Notes under the pieces: generated by a model | Told to the model about the DNA's origin: nothing | Database searches by the model: none | What the model saw: the letters and a program-made list of their open reading frames with translations, nothing else | NCBI GenBank assembly: GCA_033239525.1 | Contig: BSYO01000026.1 | Coordinates: 7,612,371 to 7,676,370 of the forward strand | Direction: 5' to 3' | Length of the DNA stretch: 64,000 nucleotides | Origin: Nepenthes gracilis | Taxonomy: Eukaryota; Streptophyta; Magnoliopsida; Caryophyllales; Nepenthaceae | Position numbers and translations under genes: made by a program | Part shown: one piece after another, positions 31,232 to 42,199 of the stretch | Layout of the letters: every line of letters begins with the position of its first letter | Numbering within the stretch: the stretch's first letter is position 1

Positions 31232-32786
31232 GTGGGGCATCGGTGGTGCTTGGGGAGCGCTTGCTGTTGTGGCTTCAAGGGGGGTACGGGGGCTTATGGG
31301 CTAGCCGAACGCTGCGAGATGAACGAGGCTATTTCACCAAATGGCATCGAGAGGACGAGTGTCCCAGGTGATTACACAGGCTACAATGAACACGGTTACC
31401 TAGGTATTCAATACCAATTTTGATACTAGTCTGGGAATCCACACCAGGGGATGGACGAGACTAAATACGAATAGAGGACGGTAGAGGGGTATCAGCCGCA
31501 ATCTCCACACATACACGGGCGTAGTTCATACGCTCTAATTTTGCTGTCACAGGGTCCAAACGAATAGGTCACCCTACCACACTCGCAATCCAACCCAATC
31601 CAATGGGGGTCCATAATTCCACAAGAACGTTAGTTAGGGAAATCCAGATGGGGAATTTAAGATGAACATCTTTGGTAAGAGGCATCCCTAATTGCCATTT
31701 TTTAAGGAACAAGGGATTGCTAGCAAAGGTCCAGGGACTGCTTGATAAACATTTATCAAGCATAGAATTGGAGGCGAATCTAAAAAGGAAAAATCCCTGG
31801 TCATTGCCCGCAACATGCTTAAGGTCATACCGTGCCCATATTTTCCTAGCAATATAGTTCACGGTTTGGAAGTGCAGTGGGTTACCATGAAAGTACCCTA
31901 CCAGAGTATCACTCCACATGGCCTCCCCATGTTGAAGAACTTCTAGAGGAGGGGTTAAATCCTCCCCCTCCTTAAGTGAATGGGAGTAAAAAGGTAAGGG
32001 AGACTAACCTTGATTCTGTTGCTGTCCAACAATGGATGCCCAAGAAACTAAAGATGAAGCCGAAGGCGAAGGACCAGAAACGGGGTTCGGGGTATTAGTC
32101 CCAGCCACAACATCTTCAACTGAGATAGAAGGGGGAACAGGGCAGACCGTATGGGTGCCAAGAGGGCCACAATCCACGGTCTTTTCTGATGGCGAAAACC
32201 CTCCCTGCGATAGCTGATGGACCACCCGAGACCTGGACGAACCATGTGGATTGCCCGCGGGAACATCAGAGTCCATAGAATAGGGCAAGCCCATTTGTAA
32301 TCTATTAATTGCATTTTTAGCAACAGGCAAACTATCCTGTTCTGGAGCAGACCGGTTGCCTGGAATATCGCAAATCAGAGACCCACAAGGGAGCCCGGAG
32401 TCTTCTGCATCAAAATGGCCGAAGCCATCGACCTGGATAGAAACAGCCAAACTGGGAATCTCAACTGTAGCACGGGAGACATCCAGTAATGGAGGGAAGC
32501 ACAGCCCAGATAGTCTCTCTCCAGAGGTCGAGTTGAAAACAGCTAGATTGCTGTAATCAAGCAATTGGAAAATAGCTGGATTGCTAAAAGCTGAAGTTGC
32601 TAAACCAGTTGACTCGCGGCGCTGCTTCCTTGTTGAAGCTCTACTCGGGGAGTCTGTCTTGTTTTCTTCTGAAAACACGACAATGCCTCTGTTGGGTGTT
32701 GCTCTTAGTGGAACGGTCATGCTATGTGGACAGTTTGTGATTAGGCAAAGGTGAACTGACGACAAAGCTATCAATTGGCTTTGCAA
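31232..32786 (-). pseudogene. LINE ORF1 of the autonomous-type copy
   Basis: The 32786-32004 frame is a serine-rich N-terminus ending SPSASSLVSWASIVGQQQ. The DUF4283-like domain is at 31919-31569: MWSDTLVGYFHGNPLHFQTV, KHVAGNDQGFFLFRF, LFLKKWQLGMPLTKDVHLKF, GLGWIASVVG. A complete CCHC knuckle, CSLCNHLGHSSSRC, lies at 31343-31384 in another frame, then a proline/alanine-rich linker down to 31232. There the insert 26820-31231 cuts it, and its tail and ORF2 start lie at 26029-26819. Its sequence differs clearly from the ORF1-only copies. Confidence 0.85.
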
Positions 32787-33125
32787 AAATAGTTAATTCC
32801 CACCGATTTTTTTTCCTTGCTGCAGCAATGCCCAGGGCGTTTGATTTGGCTTCTTATGAATACTCTACCGAGCTTCAGGCTGAAATCAGTTTGTATGCTG
32901 GGCTGGGCAATCGTCTATGTGCCATCGAGGAATTGTTTTGATGCACTGGCTCACTGATGAAGTAACGGGCTGCCAACTATGGAGAGTTACTGCTGAGGCA
33001 CTGAAGCATTTAGATGCAGACTGATTCGCAGTGAGTATACTACAACCGACCTTTGTTCAGGCTTTGCAAACAGTTGACTCACTACCTGTTTTTCCTGTCG
33101 TTGCTCGCCGGTTCTTCCTGCTGAA
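32787..33125. other. Unassigned stretch
   Basis: About 340 bp between the ORF1 start and the gypsy RT fragment. TTTTTTTTCCTTGCTGCAGC at the left and GCTGGGCTGGG/GCTGAGGC words look like plus-strand LINE interior, but no tail or target duplication is seen. No gene. Confidence 0.4.
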
Positions 33126-33486
33126 GCAAGGTGCACGTCAATGACATACTCGTCAAGAGCAAGACCACCAGCGACCATATTTGTGATCTAACTGAGTCCT
33201 TCGAGGTACTCCACGTGCACCAGATGAAGTTAAATCATTCAAAGTGCATCTTCGGAGTATCCTCAGGGAAGTTCCTGGATTTCATCGTCTCTCAGTGTGG
33301 GATCAAAACAAACCCAGAGAAGATCAAAGTCCTTACAACATGTCTCTACTGCAGTATCAAGGAAGTCCAAAAGCTAACCGAACGATCAGTCTTGTCCTTC
33401 TTCTTTGCAAAGTCGGGGGACAAGTATCAGCCTTTCTTTAAGGCCCAAAAGGGGACTAAAGAAAATAGTTTCCAGTGGACTGTAGA
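33126..33486 (+). pseudogene. Ty3/gypsy Tat-lineage reverse transcriptase, C-terminal part
   Basis: VHVNDILVKSKTTSDH stands for the usual YVDD-type box, with H and N replacing key residues. It is followed by VHQMKLNHSKCIFGVSSGKF, DFIVSQCGIKTNPEKI and QKLTERSVLSFFFAKSGDKY. The 5' half of the element is missing. It is cut at 33486 by the solo-LTR-like element and continues exactly at 41112: the joined text reads QWT(I/V)ECQAAF. With 41107-43830 it forms one decayed pol. Confidence 0.9.
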
Positions 33487-34141
33487 TGTGACGGACCGGC
33501 CACATTTCACCGCATGCGGCCGCCCGTCGATCTAAACCGATCATATACTCTAGTTAAAAATGTGGATTTAAAATTTTTCTTTTATTTTATATATACATTA
33601 CATCACCTGCACAGGATCGCGTAAGGCCCAACTTTGTGAGTTGGCGGCCAAGATGAGGTCAGTCGGACATGAAGGTCTCGAAAACAAACTGAGATGCCAC
33701 TAGAAATCACAAATCACTCAAACCATAACAATGTATGGAAGCATACTAATATTCATCAATTTTTAGCAACAGAGGTATTTTACAAATCTTTCTCAAAACA
33801 TCAAAAGTGAAAACATCAATTTTGCTTCTTTGCTGCTTAAATTTCGGCCAGCTATCCTGCCTATCTAGTCCATCGGACCTCATTCTTTTTCGTCCGGCAT
33901 AAATTCGTCATCATCATCATCTGAAAAAAATAGAAGGGGTGAGCTAGAGAGCCCAGCAAGGTACTCATGCATAAATCATGCATAGTCATGAACAGTAAAT
34001 AGACAGAATACAATAAAGGCGTATATGCAGGCAGTTTCACAAAACATGGCCGAAGTCAATGCAATAGATTCCAAAGTCATTTTTATGCAATTTGATTTCC
34101 AAAAACATGCTTCTGTTTCCAAATTTATTTTCGTCAAAAAT

Positions 34142-34440
34142 TGGCTATATTTAAGGTCTGCAACTCTCGACTATCATATCTCAATAACGGCTACATTTAA
34201 AGTCTGCAGTCGCGACCCTCTAAATCATCAAATTTCATAACGCTACATTTAAGGTCCGTAGTCATGACCAAATCAAACGGCTACATTTAAGATCCGCAAT
34301 CTTGACCAATCAAACGGTTACATTTAATGTCTGCAGCTCTCAACCAATTAAATGGCTACATTTAAGGTCTGTAGCTCTTGACCATCATATCTCAATAACG
34401 GCTACATTTAAGGCCTGCACCTACTCAGCCATCAAACACT
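34142..34440. repeat. Tandem repeat, 38/46-bp units
   Basis: Seven units begin GGCTACATTTAAGGTCTGCA (or close variants) at 34142, 34188, 34240, 34278, 34316, 34354 and 34400 approximately. Spacers vary; the longer form adds TATCTCAATAAC. Each unit holds a short GGTC/GACC inverted repeat. It lies inside the solo-LTR-like element. Confidence 0.8.
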
Positions 34441-35390
34441 TAGTTCCGCAAATCATGCTTTTTCAAGAATCAAAGTCAAATATGCAATTAACCGGACACC
34501 ATGAGGTCTTCCTTTCAATGGCTTAAAATTGGGGGTCATTTCCATCAGAATGCCGGAGGTCTCTTATCATAAGGGCGGAGGTCTTATTTATCAAAAGCCG
34601 GAGGTCATTTTACACATGCAATAACTGAACATCTTAAAACATGGCCAGACTTCATGCAATTAAGTAAAACATCCAAACATCATGAAATAACCGGTACTTT
34701 TTTATAAACAAATAACTGGTCATCATCTAAATCATGCAATAATCAAACTTCATGCGTGCGAACATCATGAAATAACTGAACATCATTAGTTATACTTACA
34801 TTAAAAACATGAACTAAAAAATAGAGTACGCTTGCATTAAACACATTTTTTTTTTGGTAAGTAAGTAAAATAAAATTGAAATAATCATAATTACAAGAAG
34901 CTGTTTTAGCTCCAAATATTTTGCCGACTTAGACGTAGAACAACAAGTTAGGGCATTCCCCGAGCACCACCATGAACCAAATCATGAAACCGAGTAAAAA
35001 GAAATAGAAAGTATCACCAACACCTAGATGAGCATAATCTAAAATGGCTATATGAAATCCGGCCGAGATACATACATACTATAAAAAACTAGCAAAAAAA
35101 GCAAATGCCATCCAGGAAGTAGCAACATTAGGAGCAGCTCCAACAATTTTTGGCATCCATCCATGAAGCAGCACAAATTAAGCCAGGCACTAACAATGGG
35201 AATGCCAGTACCAGCCAGCATCGTTAACCTGTAACCTGAATAGACCAACTCCAATGGCACTTCAATCAGCTTCATAAGCAAACGATATCTTCATGGGAAC
35301 GCCATTACCAGACAGCATCATTAACCTGTGACCTTAATGGACCGGCTCCAATGGCATAGCATCCTGCAATTTAGTAAACCATCGAGCCAA

Positions 35391-35655
35391 TTTTTTTTTT
35401 TATAAGTGCATGTGTGTGAGTAAAAAAGGGGAGGATTATTTCACACAAACAGCCCAACCGGGCTAATCAGAGGATTTTTTTTTTTTTTATCCTCCAAGTG
35501 CTTTTCCAACTTGAAGAGAAGACCATAGAAACGATGTAGATCTTGAGCATCAATACAAATCCATTCCAAAGCTAGACCATACCATACATGCTAAAACGAA
35601 GGGAAGAAAGACCCCAAAAGAAAATAACAAATGGGGGACAGGGCTCATCCAAAAC
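35391..35655 (-). mobile_element. LINE 3' ends of a second type
   Basis: Two T runs (35391-35402, then TATAAGTGCATGTGTGTGAG; and 35475-35488, then ATCCTCCAAGTGCTTTTCCA with the stem CAAGT/ACTTG) mark successive 3' ends. The second type has the hairpin directly against the poly(A), without GGTAAGTAAG. The second unit is split by the insertion at 35656 and continues at 38224-38270. Confidence 0.6.
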
Positions 35656-38223
35656 TTTTTTTTTGGTAAGTAAGTATTTTAGATTAATTAGAGAAAAAAT
35701 TATAAAATAAATATTTTATCTCAAAGTATTTGACTTGGATTAAAACATAAACGCTAGGGCATACCCCGAGCAAACGGTACATTAAAAGCCTCTAGGAGGA
35801 CAACGTTCGACAGAAAAGACAAAATATGCAATTTCATTCATAAAAATATGAAATAGAGATCAGCACTGGGAGCACCAAATGAACTGGGCAATGAAACAAC
35901 GCCAAGTCCCCTCCAAATCCCTTCACACCCTATTAGCAAGGCGGGGCATCTTCCACCCCTCGTAAGGCGGAACCAAAAGAGGATGCATGAATCATCGCCG
36001 GGAGCAAGACAGTCTAACAAAGAGAAAATAGCCAGGATGAATTCAGGAGCCATGACCCAACAACAACCAAAATTACATCAAGAATCTCTCCCTGCGTAAA
36101 CTGAGCCAACAATGCGCCAAATGACAGCCAACCCTCCAAAAGCCAAAATCAGCCTTACTAGGGTCTTCACCCAAGAACTAACTACACCGAAATTTGCTCC
36201 ATCAAGGCTCCAAGCAGATAGTCACCGATGCATCTCGGACGGCTCGACACGAGCAGCCCCATCACCCGACAAGAGCAAAAAATGCAATGACAGTAGGTGA
36301 ACAGCACCAACTACGGCAAAGAAGAACACCAGGGCAGTCCTCCTATATAGCCCAAACCAACAAGATGGAATTGGAAACGAAAAGCTAAACATTACAACCT
36401 ATCTAAGAGGCCTCCGACGGCAACAACACAGACCGCAGACTCCATGACTTGGTGTTAGTTTGCAAAACACAGCAAGACATTTCTTTACAAGATACTACAT
36501 ATCCACAAGATGCTACAATAAAATCGATATACCATGTAACAAATTACCACATTCCAAAGATAGCAGAACCAAAGGATGATTTTAGCAGATTAGGTACAAA
36601 GGCAACAACCGGATCAACCAGACCAGCACCTCATACAACAAACGCTGCCTTCAACTCCAAGAGCAAAGCCTCGCCAGCTTCCGCAAGAACCAAAGCGACC
36701 AAATTGGCATTCCAAATTCAGCGTCCATTGGCAGGAAAGGGCAAAAAATAGCCCAACATGTCATGAGCCAAACTCAAGACTAAGTAGCAACCACGGCAGC
36801 TTGTCCAAAGTAGTTCAACCACCTCCACCAAGACCGCAACCAACCAAGACTACTACTATAGCCCAGCAATTCAGCATACAAAGAAAGTGGAATCACCTCA
36901 CAACAAAGAACCTATGACAAATGCAAGAAACATCGAGATCAGCTTTGATCCATAGCAAGATCATCACCAAAATCCAACAAACCAAAGAACAACAACTACT
37001 ACAACCCAACTAAAATAGAGGGCTGACCAAAGACTCCTAAGTTAAACCAACCACATACTAAACAAGCAACCAATCCGTCCAAAGCTTCGGATCCACGTAG
37101 ACCTCAAAGAGAAAACAAGATCAAGAACTCGGAGCGAGAACCATCCCGCACCAAAGAACCAATGCTTGGACCACAAAGAACGCATCAAAGAACGAACACT
37201 CTTCACCTTTCCAAACCAAAGATGAGGGCGAACGGATCAGCAAGAAACCCCCCTACAAACGGGGGTGTTTGACACCGATCCAATAGATCACTTGCAATCG
37301 ACAAGTCTAAGGCCAATTAAATGCCGCACCTTAGCCAAAAAGTCCTGTGCCGATTGCACGGTAACTCCCATACCGTCCAACCGGACAGAACGCATAGGCA
37401 AAGGCTCAACGAATCCAGAGTACGAGACCCATCGATTGAAAAGCAGCCCGATGTCGGCACAGCACTCAGTGAAATCGCATCGAAGGAAAACCATCGACCA
37501 AACAAGACCATGGTTAGCACTTCAAAGACCCCACCAAGAAATCCCTAACCAGAGCCGCACGGCACCTCCATCCCGTCCCAACAGAAGGAAACACGAAGGC
37601 AAAGGGCTTGGCGCGAGCATAGGGCAAACGTCGGCGACACCAACGAACGAAAGACTAGAGCAAAATCTACTTGATAGCATCACCGGAAACCATAGAACTC
37701 AACATCCATCCGAGACCGGGCAAGATCCATAGCCGATCTTCCAAAAGGAAACCTAACAGGGACTCTCATCCCCATCGCCTTCGAGCAAAGGCCGCAAGTT
37801 CGAGAGACGCCGCCGATTTGAGAATCTAGAGAGAAGAGAGAGTATCTCTCTCTAGAGGGAGGAGTCGAAACCAGGAATGGACCGGGGAAGTCGCCCGAGA
37901 GACCGCCAAGGCGGCCCATAATCGAAGACTCGGTAATCGAGGTCGACAAAGACAGATCTCGAGCAGCGAGAGGTAGAGAGGTGGAGTCGGAACCCGGGAG
38001 GGAATCGGGCGAAGCAACCAGAGACTGCCGTGACCGCCTCCGCGCCGCCTGGCAGAGGCGAAGCCCGGAACGCCGCCGAAGATTTAAGACAAATTTCAAA
38101 ATGAAATTTGAAAAGAGGAGAGAAGCGAGAGCTTCTCTTTTTAGCCTTGGCACCAAAACCAATTCGGAGATTCTTCGGCAATCACTTTGGGATTCTCTTC
38201 GGTCTATCAGCAGCCAATATCCC
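35656..38223 (-). mobile_element. Full-length 2.57-kb ORF2-less LINE with exact target duplication
   Basis: Flanked by exact 15-bp copies of GGGCTCATCCAAAAC (35641-35655 and 38224-38238). The 3' end has T9, GGTAAGTAAGT, the hairpin and GCTAGGGCATACCCCGAGC (35753-35771). Near the 5' end (minus strand) stand AGCTCTCGCTTCTCTCC and CAAATTTCATTTTGAAATTT, as in element 2. The ORF1 N-terminal region is only a trace, and no DUF4283, endonuclease or RT motif is readable. Together with element 2 it defines the short ORF2-less form (2.2-2.6 kb). Confidence 0.9.
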
Positions 38224-38469
38224 GGGCTCATCCAAAACGCAGGCAACCAGATAGGTGCCCGGCGTAACAATTTTTTTTTCACTTGAAGAGAATACCATAG
38301 GCATGATGCTAGCCTCGAGCATCAAAACAAACCCAGACCAATTCTAGGCCATAACAATCAGGCCAAATCGAAAGGAAAAAAAACAACAAAAGGAAATAAC
38401 AAATGGGGGAAGGGCTAATCCGAAAAGCTGGCAACCAGAAGGGCACCCAGTGTAGAGGAATTTTTTTTT
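38224..38469 (-). mobile_element. LINE 3' ends of the second type, tandem
   Basis: After the tail of the split unit (38224-38270), a further unit runs 38271-38460. It has T9, CACTTGAAGAGAATACCATAGG, and ends GGGCTAATCCGAAAAGC, GGCACCCAGTGTAGAGGAA, then another T9. It is a near repeat of the unit at 35475-35655, head to tail. Confidence 0.55.
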
Positions 38470-38489
38470 CTCCTTTTTTTATAAGTTCC

Positions 38490-39509
38490 AATGGATCATT
38501 AGCTTTCGCGATGTACACTTGTCATTTTCCAAGGTTGTCTTCATTTTGTCCCGAACTGCATTGATTACCGCCAAAAAAATCTAGGGAATATCTTGTGGGG
38601 AAGATTTTTGAAAAATTTGACTGTTACGTTCCTTCCAAATGAAATAGACCGTAGCTGCAAGAGTAATTCTTTTAGACCGGGCCATAAAATTCTTCCCTTT
38701 CACTTTTGGGCAGCCCAATCAATATTTTGTTGTCAATCAGGGTAAGGCTAGTGAATTCCGGCTTTTCTTTGGATTCGGGTCCAAGAGCTTTAGAGAAAGG
38801 ACAGGAAAAGAAAAAATGCTCATGATCTTCATCACCCGAGTCACATAGAATGCACTTAGAGGAGAGGTTTGGGACACCACGGATGTGATCAGTAGTACTG
38901 AGCCTACCTTTAATGGCCAATCAAAGCGTGAGAGCATGAGCAGGAATATGGAAAGGTCTCCAAACTAAATTAGCCCATTTTAGAAAGTAAGCAGATTTAG
39001 TTGAAACTTTACCATCAGCAGTGTCATCCTATCTCACAGAGTCCGATTGATTGATGTTAGGAAGATAAGGAGGCATTTTCTCCACAAGACGAGATATTTC
39101 GTAATCATATGGATTAAGCCAGAGCCATTGGTTATTTCTGATTATGTGATTAACCTTGGCATCCCATGGCAACCCGATACCAAACAAGTATGATTAGAAC
39201 TGACCATACTCAGCGGGCCCATCGGGTGCCAATTATCATGCCACAGAAAGGTATCAAACCATCACCAATAGTCTGGATGGAATGAGAGCACATAAATGAG
39301 CGATGCTTCATAATCTTCCTCCAGCTCCAGGGGGTGGGTTGATTCCGAAACTTTTAAGGTCCAAATACAGCGGTCTCTGATTCTGTTTTTATGGATCCAA
39401 GTGGACCAGGCCGACTCAGGATCCTTCGAGATGATCCTCCACAGAAGGTTACAGATGAGGGCTTTATTCTGATCCTGCAAATTTTTTAGGCCCAATCCAC
39501 CTTCACTCT
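38490..39509 (-). pseudogene. L1-like LINE ORF2 C-terminal part with zinc-binding domain
   Basis: Minus-strand order: EGGLGLKNLQDQNKALICNL near 39480, KDPESAWSTWIHKNRIRDRC, then the RT-associated zinc-binding module VPNLSSKCILCDSGDEDHEH and FFFSCPFSKALG (38800-38870), then LAATVYFIWKERNSQIFQ and a terminal IHWNL. Several frames are used, so it is inactive. The part lost at 39509 includes the RT catalytic core. Confidence 0.88.
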
Positions 39510-40039
39510 GCTTGCATTAAACACATGATCAATAAAAGGTGAGTACTCTTGCCTGGATTGGATCTATGAACTCCTTACTTGGTTCTGGCCTGAAGTTCTT
39601 AGCGCCTTCACCTGGTCAATTGCCCAGCTTCCTATCTTAATTCCGGGGCCATTACTTATAGACGTTGGGGTTGGTGGTAGTGGGTAGGGCAGGTCAACTG
39701 CTTGTACTTCTTCGCTTGTTTCCCCTTGCCTTCCTGGAAGGTCAGCGGGGTGGTTGGGAGTAGGTTACCTACTCAGGCAATATTATCAAGACCTTAACCC
39801 TTAATTAATCATCACCAATCAATCGGCGGTCAACTCTTCCCTGACTTCTCTTCACATTTTCCGGTCAATGGGTGTTGATCGGATTAACCTCCCTCTTCCT
39901 AACTCCTCCGGAATTGTCTCCTAAGGACATTTCCAGAAATTCGCTTCATTGTCTCCGGCATTGCCTTCGGAAGTTGTGTTCTTCATTTCCGATCTTCTCT
40001 GGAAAACCGCCTCTGGAGACTCCTCAATGGCCTCCGGAA

Positions 40040-40830
40040 ATAGCCTTCGCAAAACTCATCAGTCTTCTCCAAACTTCATCTCCGGAGAATTCCCCAATTG
40101 TCTCCAGAAGTCTCTCCCCTAACCGTCTCCGAAGATCAAGGTCTTCGAAACTTAAGTCCCCAAATTCAACATTCCCGGAGATCAAGGTCTCCGGAACTTG
40201 AGTCTCCAAATTCAGTGTCTCTCGAGATCAAGGTCTCCGAAACTTCATATATGGCTTCCGAAAAATTCTCCCTTTACTGCCTCTGGAGATCATCTTCATT
40301 GCCTCCGGAAGTCTCTTCCTTCGCCATCTCCGGAGATCGAGGTCTTCGGAACTTTAGCCTTTAATATCATCATCTCCAAAGATCAAGGTCTTTGGAAACT
40401 TCATTCTCCAAACGTCTCCGGAATTCATTGTTTCCTCTTTTCTTCAGGAGATCAAGGTCTCCGGAATTCGCTGTTTCTGAAAATAAGGCCTCCGAAAAGG
40501 TCTCCGAAAACTCCTTAATCGTCTCCGGAATGGTCTCCGGAAATAAGGCCTCCAAAATCGTGGTGTCAAGAAGAACCCCTCAATTGTCTCTGGAATGGCC
40601 TCCGGAAGAACGCCTCCCTTTATTGCCTCTGGAGATCAAGGTCTCCAGAAACTTCACATATGTCCTCCGAAAATCTCCTCCGAAAGCCACCTCTGTCTCC
40701 AATCCTCAACGTCTCCGGAGATCAAGGTCTCCAAAAAAATCACTATTTCTTCTTGCCTCCGGAGATCGAGGTCTCCAGAAATTACTGTTCATGGTCTCTG
40801 CGAAAATCACAGCTATTGAAACTTGGTTGG
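40040..40830. repeat. Hairpin tandem repeat, GGAGATCAAGGTCTCC type
   Basis: About twelve degenerate copies of GGAGATCAAGGTCTCCGGAA are spaced irregularly 30-90 bp apart, with TTGCCTCCGGA and GTCTCCGGAA words between. Each core can pair GGAGA with TCTCC. It lies inside the solo-LTR-like element. The long ORFs on both strands here come from the repeat. Confidence 0.8.
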
Positions 40831-41106
40831 CCGGCCTTCATGGCTTTAACATCTCCAGCCTCCTTCCTCCCTTCCGGTCAACGGGTGTTGACTGAATAAC
40901 CTCCCTTCACGTTTTCGGTCAACTAGCGTTGACCAGTTAAATTTTTCCTCATGCTTTCCGGTCAACAGGCATTTATCGGATTAATTTTCTCATTACATCT
41001 TCTGGTCAGCTAGCGTTGACCGGATAGCCTTCAATTTCCCTTCACTCCTTGATTATATTGACTTAATAACTTGGACTTTCTATGTTTTAGAATTTGGGCC
41101 GTTACA

Positions 41107-41526
41107 ATAGAGTGCCAGGCAGCTTTTGATGAGTTGAAGCAATTCTTGGCTAGTCTGCTATTAATGACGTCACCCAGGGATGGAGAAGAGCTATACCTCT
41201 ACTTGGCGGTGTCAAAAGTGGCTCTTAGGTCTCTTCTTATTTGCCAAGACTCCGACTCTCAGCGGACGGTCTACTGTGTGAGTAAGACGTTGATCGGCAC
41301 AGAGACACAGAAATTGTGTGTCTAAGAAGCTGGCTTTGGCACTTGTCTTCTCAGCCCACAAACTGAGACCATACTTCCAGGCTCATGTGTGGTAGTCCTA
41401 ACCGACCAAGCACTAAAGGGTATTTTCTAGAAACCTGACATTTTCAGTCGGCTAGTTAAGTGGGACATCGAGCTAGGAGAGTTCAACATCAAAATCCATC
41501 CCAGGCTAGCCATCAATGGCTAAGCT
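41107..41526 (+). pseudogene. Tat-lineage gypsy RT end and RNase H
   Basis: ECQAAFDELKQFLASLLLMT, GEELYLYLAVSKVALRSLLI, VYCVSKTLIGTE, then in a shifted frame VVLTDQALKGIF and FSRLVKWDIELGEFNIKIHP. This is the thumb and RNase H order of plant Tat elements, with at least one frameshift near 41325 and stops near 41430 and 41523. Confidence 0.9.
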
Positions 41527-41925
41527 TTGGGGGATTTCATCGTCAAGACCACGACCCTGATTGTTGATGAGCGCCCCACTGGGGACATGCGTCACCACCC
41601 AGGAGAGCCGGAATGGATTCCCAATGTGGACGGTTCATCTACAAATTCAAGCAGCAGCGCTAGAGTGGTCCTAAGGACCCTAGACGTGTTTAATGTGAAG
41701 TACTCCCTTAAACTCGACTTTTCAGCCACTAATAATGTTGCCAAGTATAAAACCCTGTTAGCCGGATTTTGGTTAGCCAAAGAATACTCAGTCAGGCAGC
41801 TAACCGTTCACAGCAACTTGAAAATAGTTGTTAACCAAATCAACAGGAGTTTCAAGGCGTGCAACCTTCTCTTGGCCAAATACTTGGCCAAGGCGAACGA
41901 TACCATGTGGAGATATGACAAGTAG
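41527..41925 (+). pseudogene. Second (archaeal-type) RNase H of a Tat-lineage element
   Basis: WIPNVDGSSTNSSSSARVVL holds the first catalytic Asp. The usual NNxAEYEALL reads NNVAKYKTLLAGFWLAKEYS, so the catalytic Glu is replaced by Lys. LTVHSNLKIVVNQINRSFKA and LLAKYLAKANDTMWRYDK follow. A second RNase H between RNase H and integrase is a mark of the Tat lineage. Open over 132 codons but catalytically altered. Confidence 0.9.
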
Positions 41926-42199
41926 AACCTAGTCCACGTTCCTGGAATTGAGAATTGGAAGGCCGGCCAACTTACCAGGGTAGCGGTGGCTAATGATTCA
42001 GAACAACACTCGAGGGACATGAGGGAGGTTTTGAATACTCCCGGCATAGAGGAACAGAAAGCGATGGAAGTCTCCGACATTAAAAATTGGATGACACATT
42101 ACTGGAGATATTTGGCAGACGGAGCACTGCCAGAGAATGCAAATGAGGCCAAATGGATCAAGAAGACAGCCGAATGATACACCATAGTCAACGGACGGC

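Larger units (their letters stand above)
34846..39509 (-). mobile_element. 5'-truncated ORF2-bearing LINE in the solo LTR, with target duplication
   Basis: It is flanked by exact 16-bp copies of GCTTGCATTAAACACA (34830-34845 and 39510-39525). The tail is T10 plus GGTAAGTAAGTAAAAT at the left, and the ORF2 C-terminal half is at the right (38490-39509). So the TTACTTACC tail belongs to a LINE that encodes ORF2. A block 35391-38469 of other LINE material lies between ORF2 and its own 3' UTR. Confidence 0.85.
33487..41106 (-). mobile_element. Solo-LTR-like element (about 2.9 kb) with a LINE nest inside
   Basis: It starts TGTGACGG (33487) and ends CCGTTACA (41106), inverted ends matching at 7 of 8 positions. 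Flanks are GTAGA (33482-33486) and ATAGA (41107-41111). Removing it restores the gypsy pol frame. Without the LINE insert (34846-39509) it is about 2.94 kb with no pol or gag motif and no internal duplication long enough to be a second LTR, so a solo LTR is the simplest reading. Minus orientation is inferred from GTACCTTGCTGGGCTCTC and a TTTTTTTCAGATG-like site, also found in the LTRs at 51294 and 63203. Confidence 0.72.

Noticed and set aside
37680..38282. 200-codon minus-strand ORF
   Set aside because: It crosses the target duplication at 38224-38238 and starts in the flanking LINE. No domain is visible beyond an ORF1 N-terminal trace.
40392..40899. Long ORFs rich in serine, proline and arginine
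   Set aside because: They follow the GGAGATCAAGGTCTCC repeat units in all frames and show no domain. They lie within a solo-LTR-like element.
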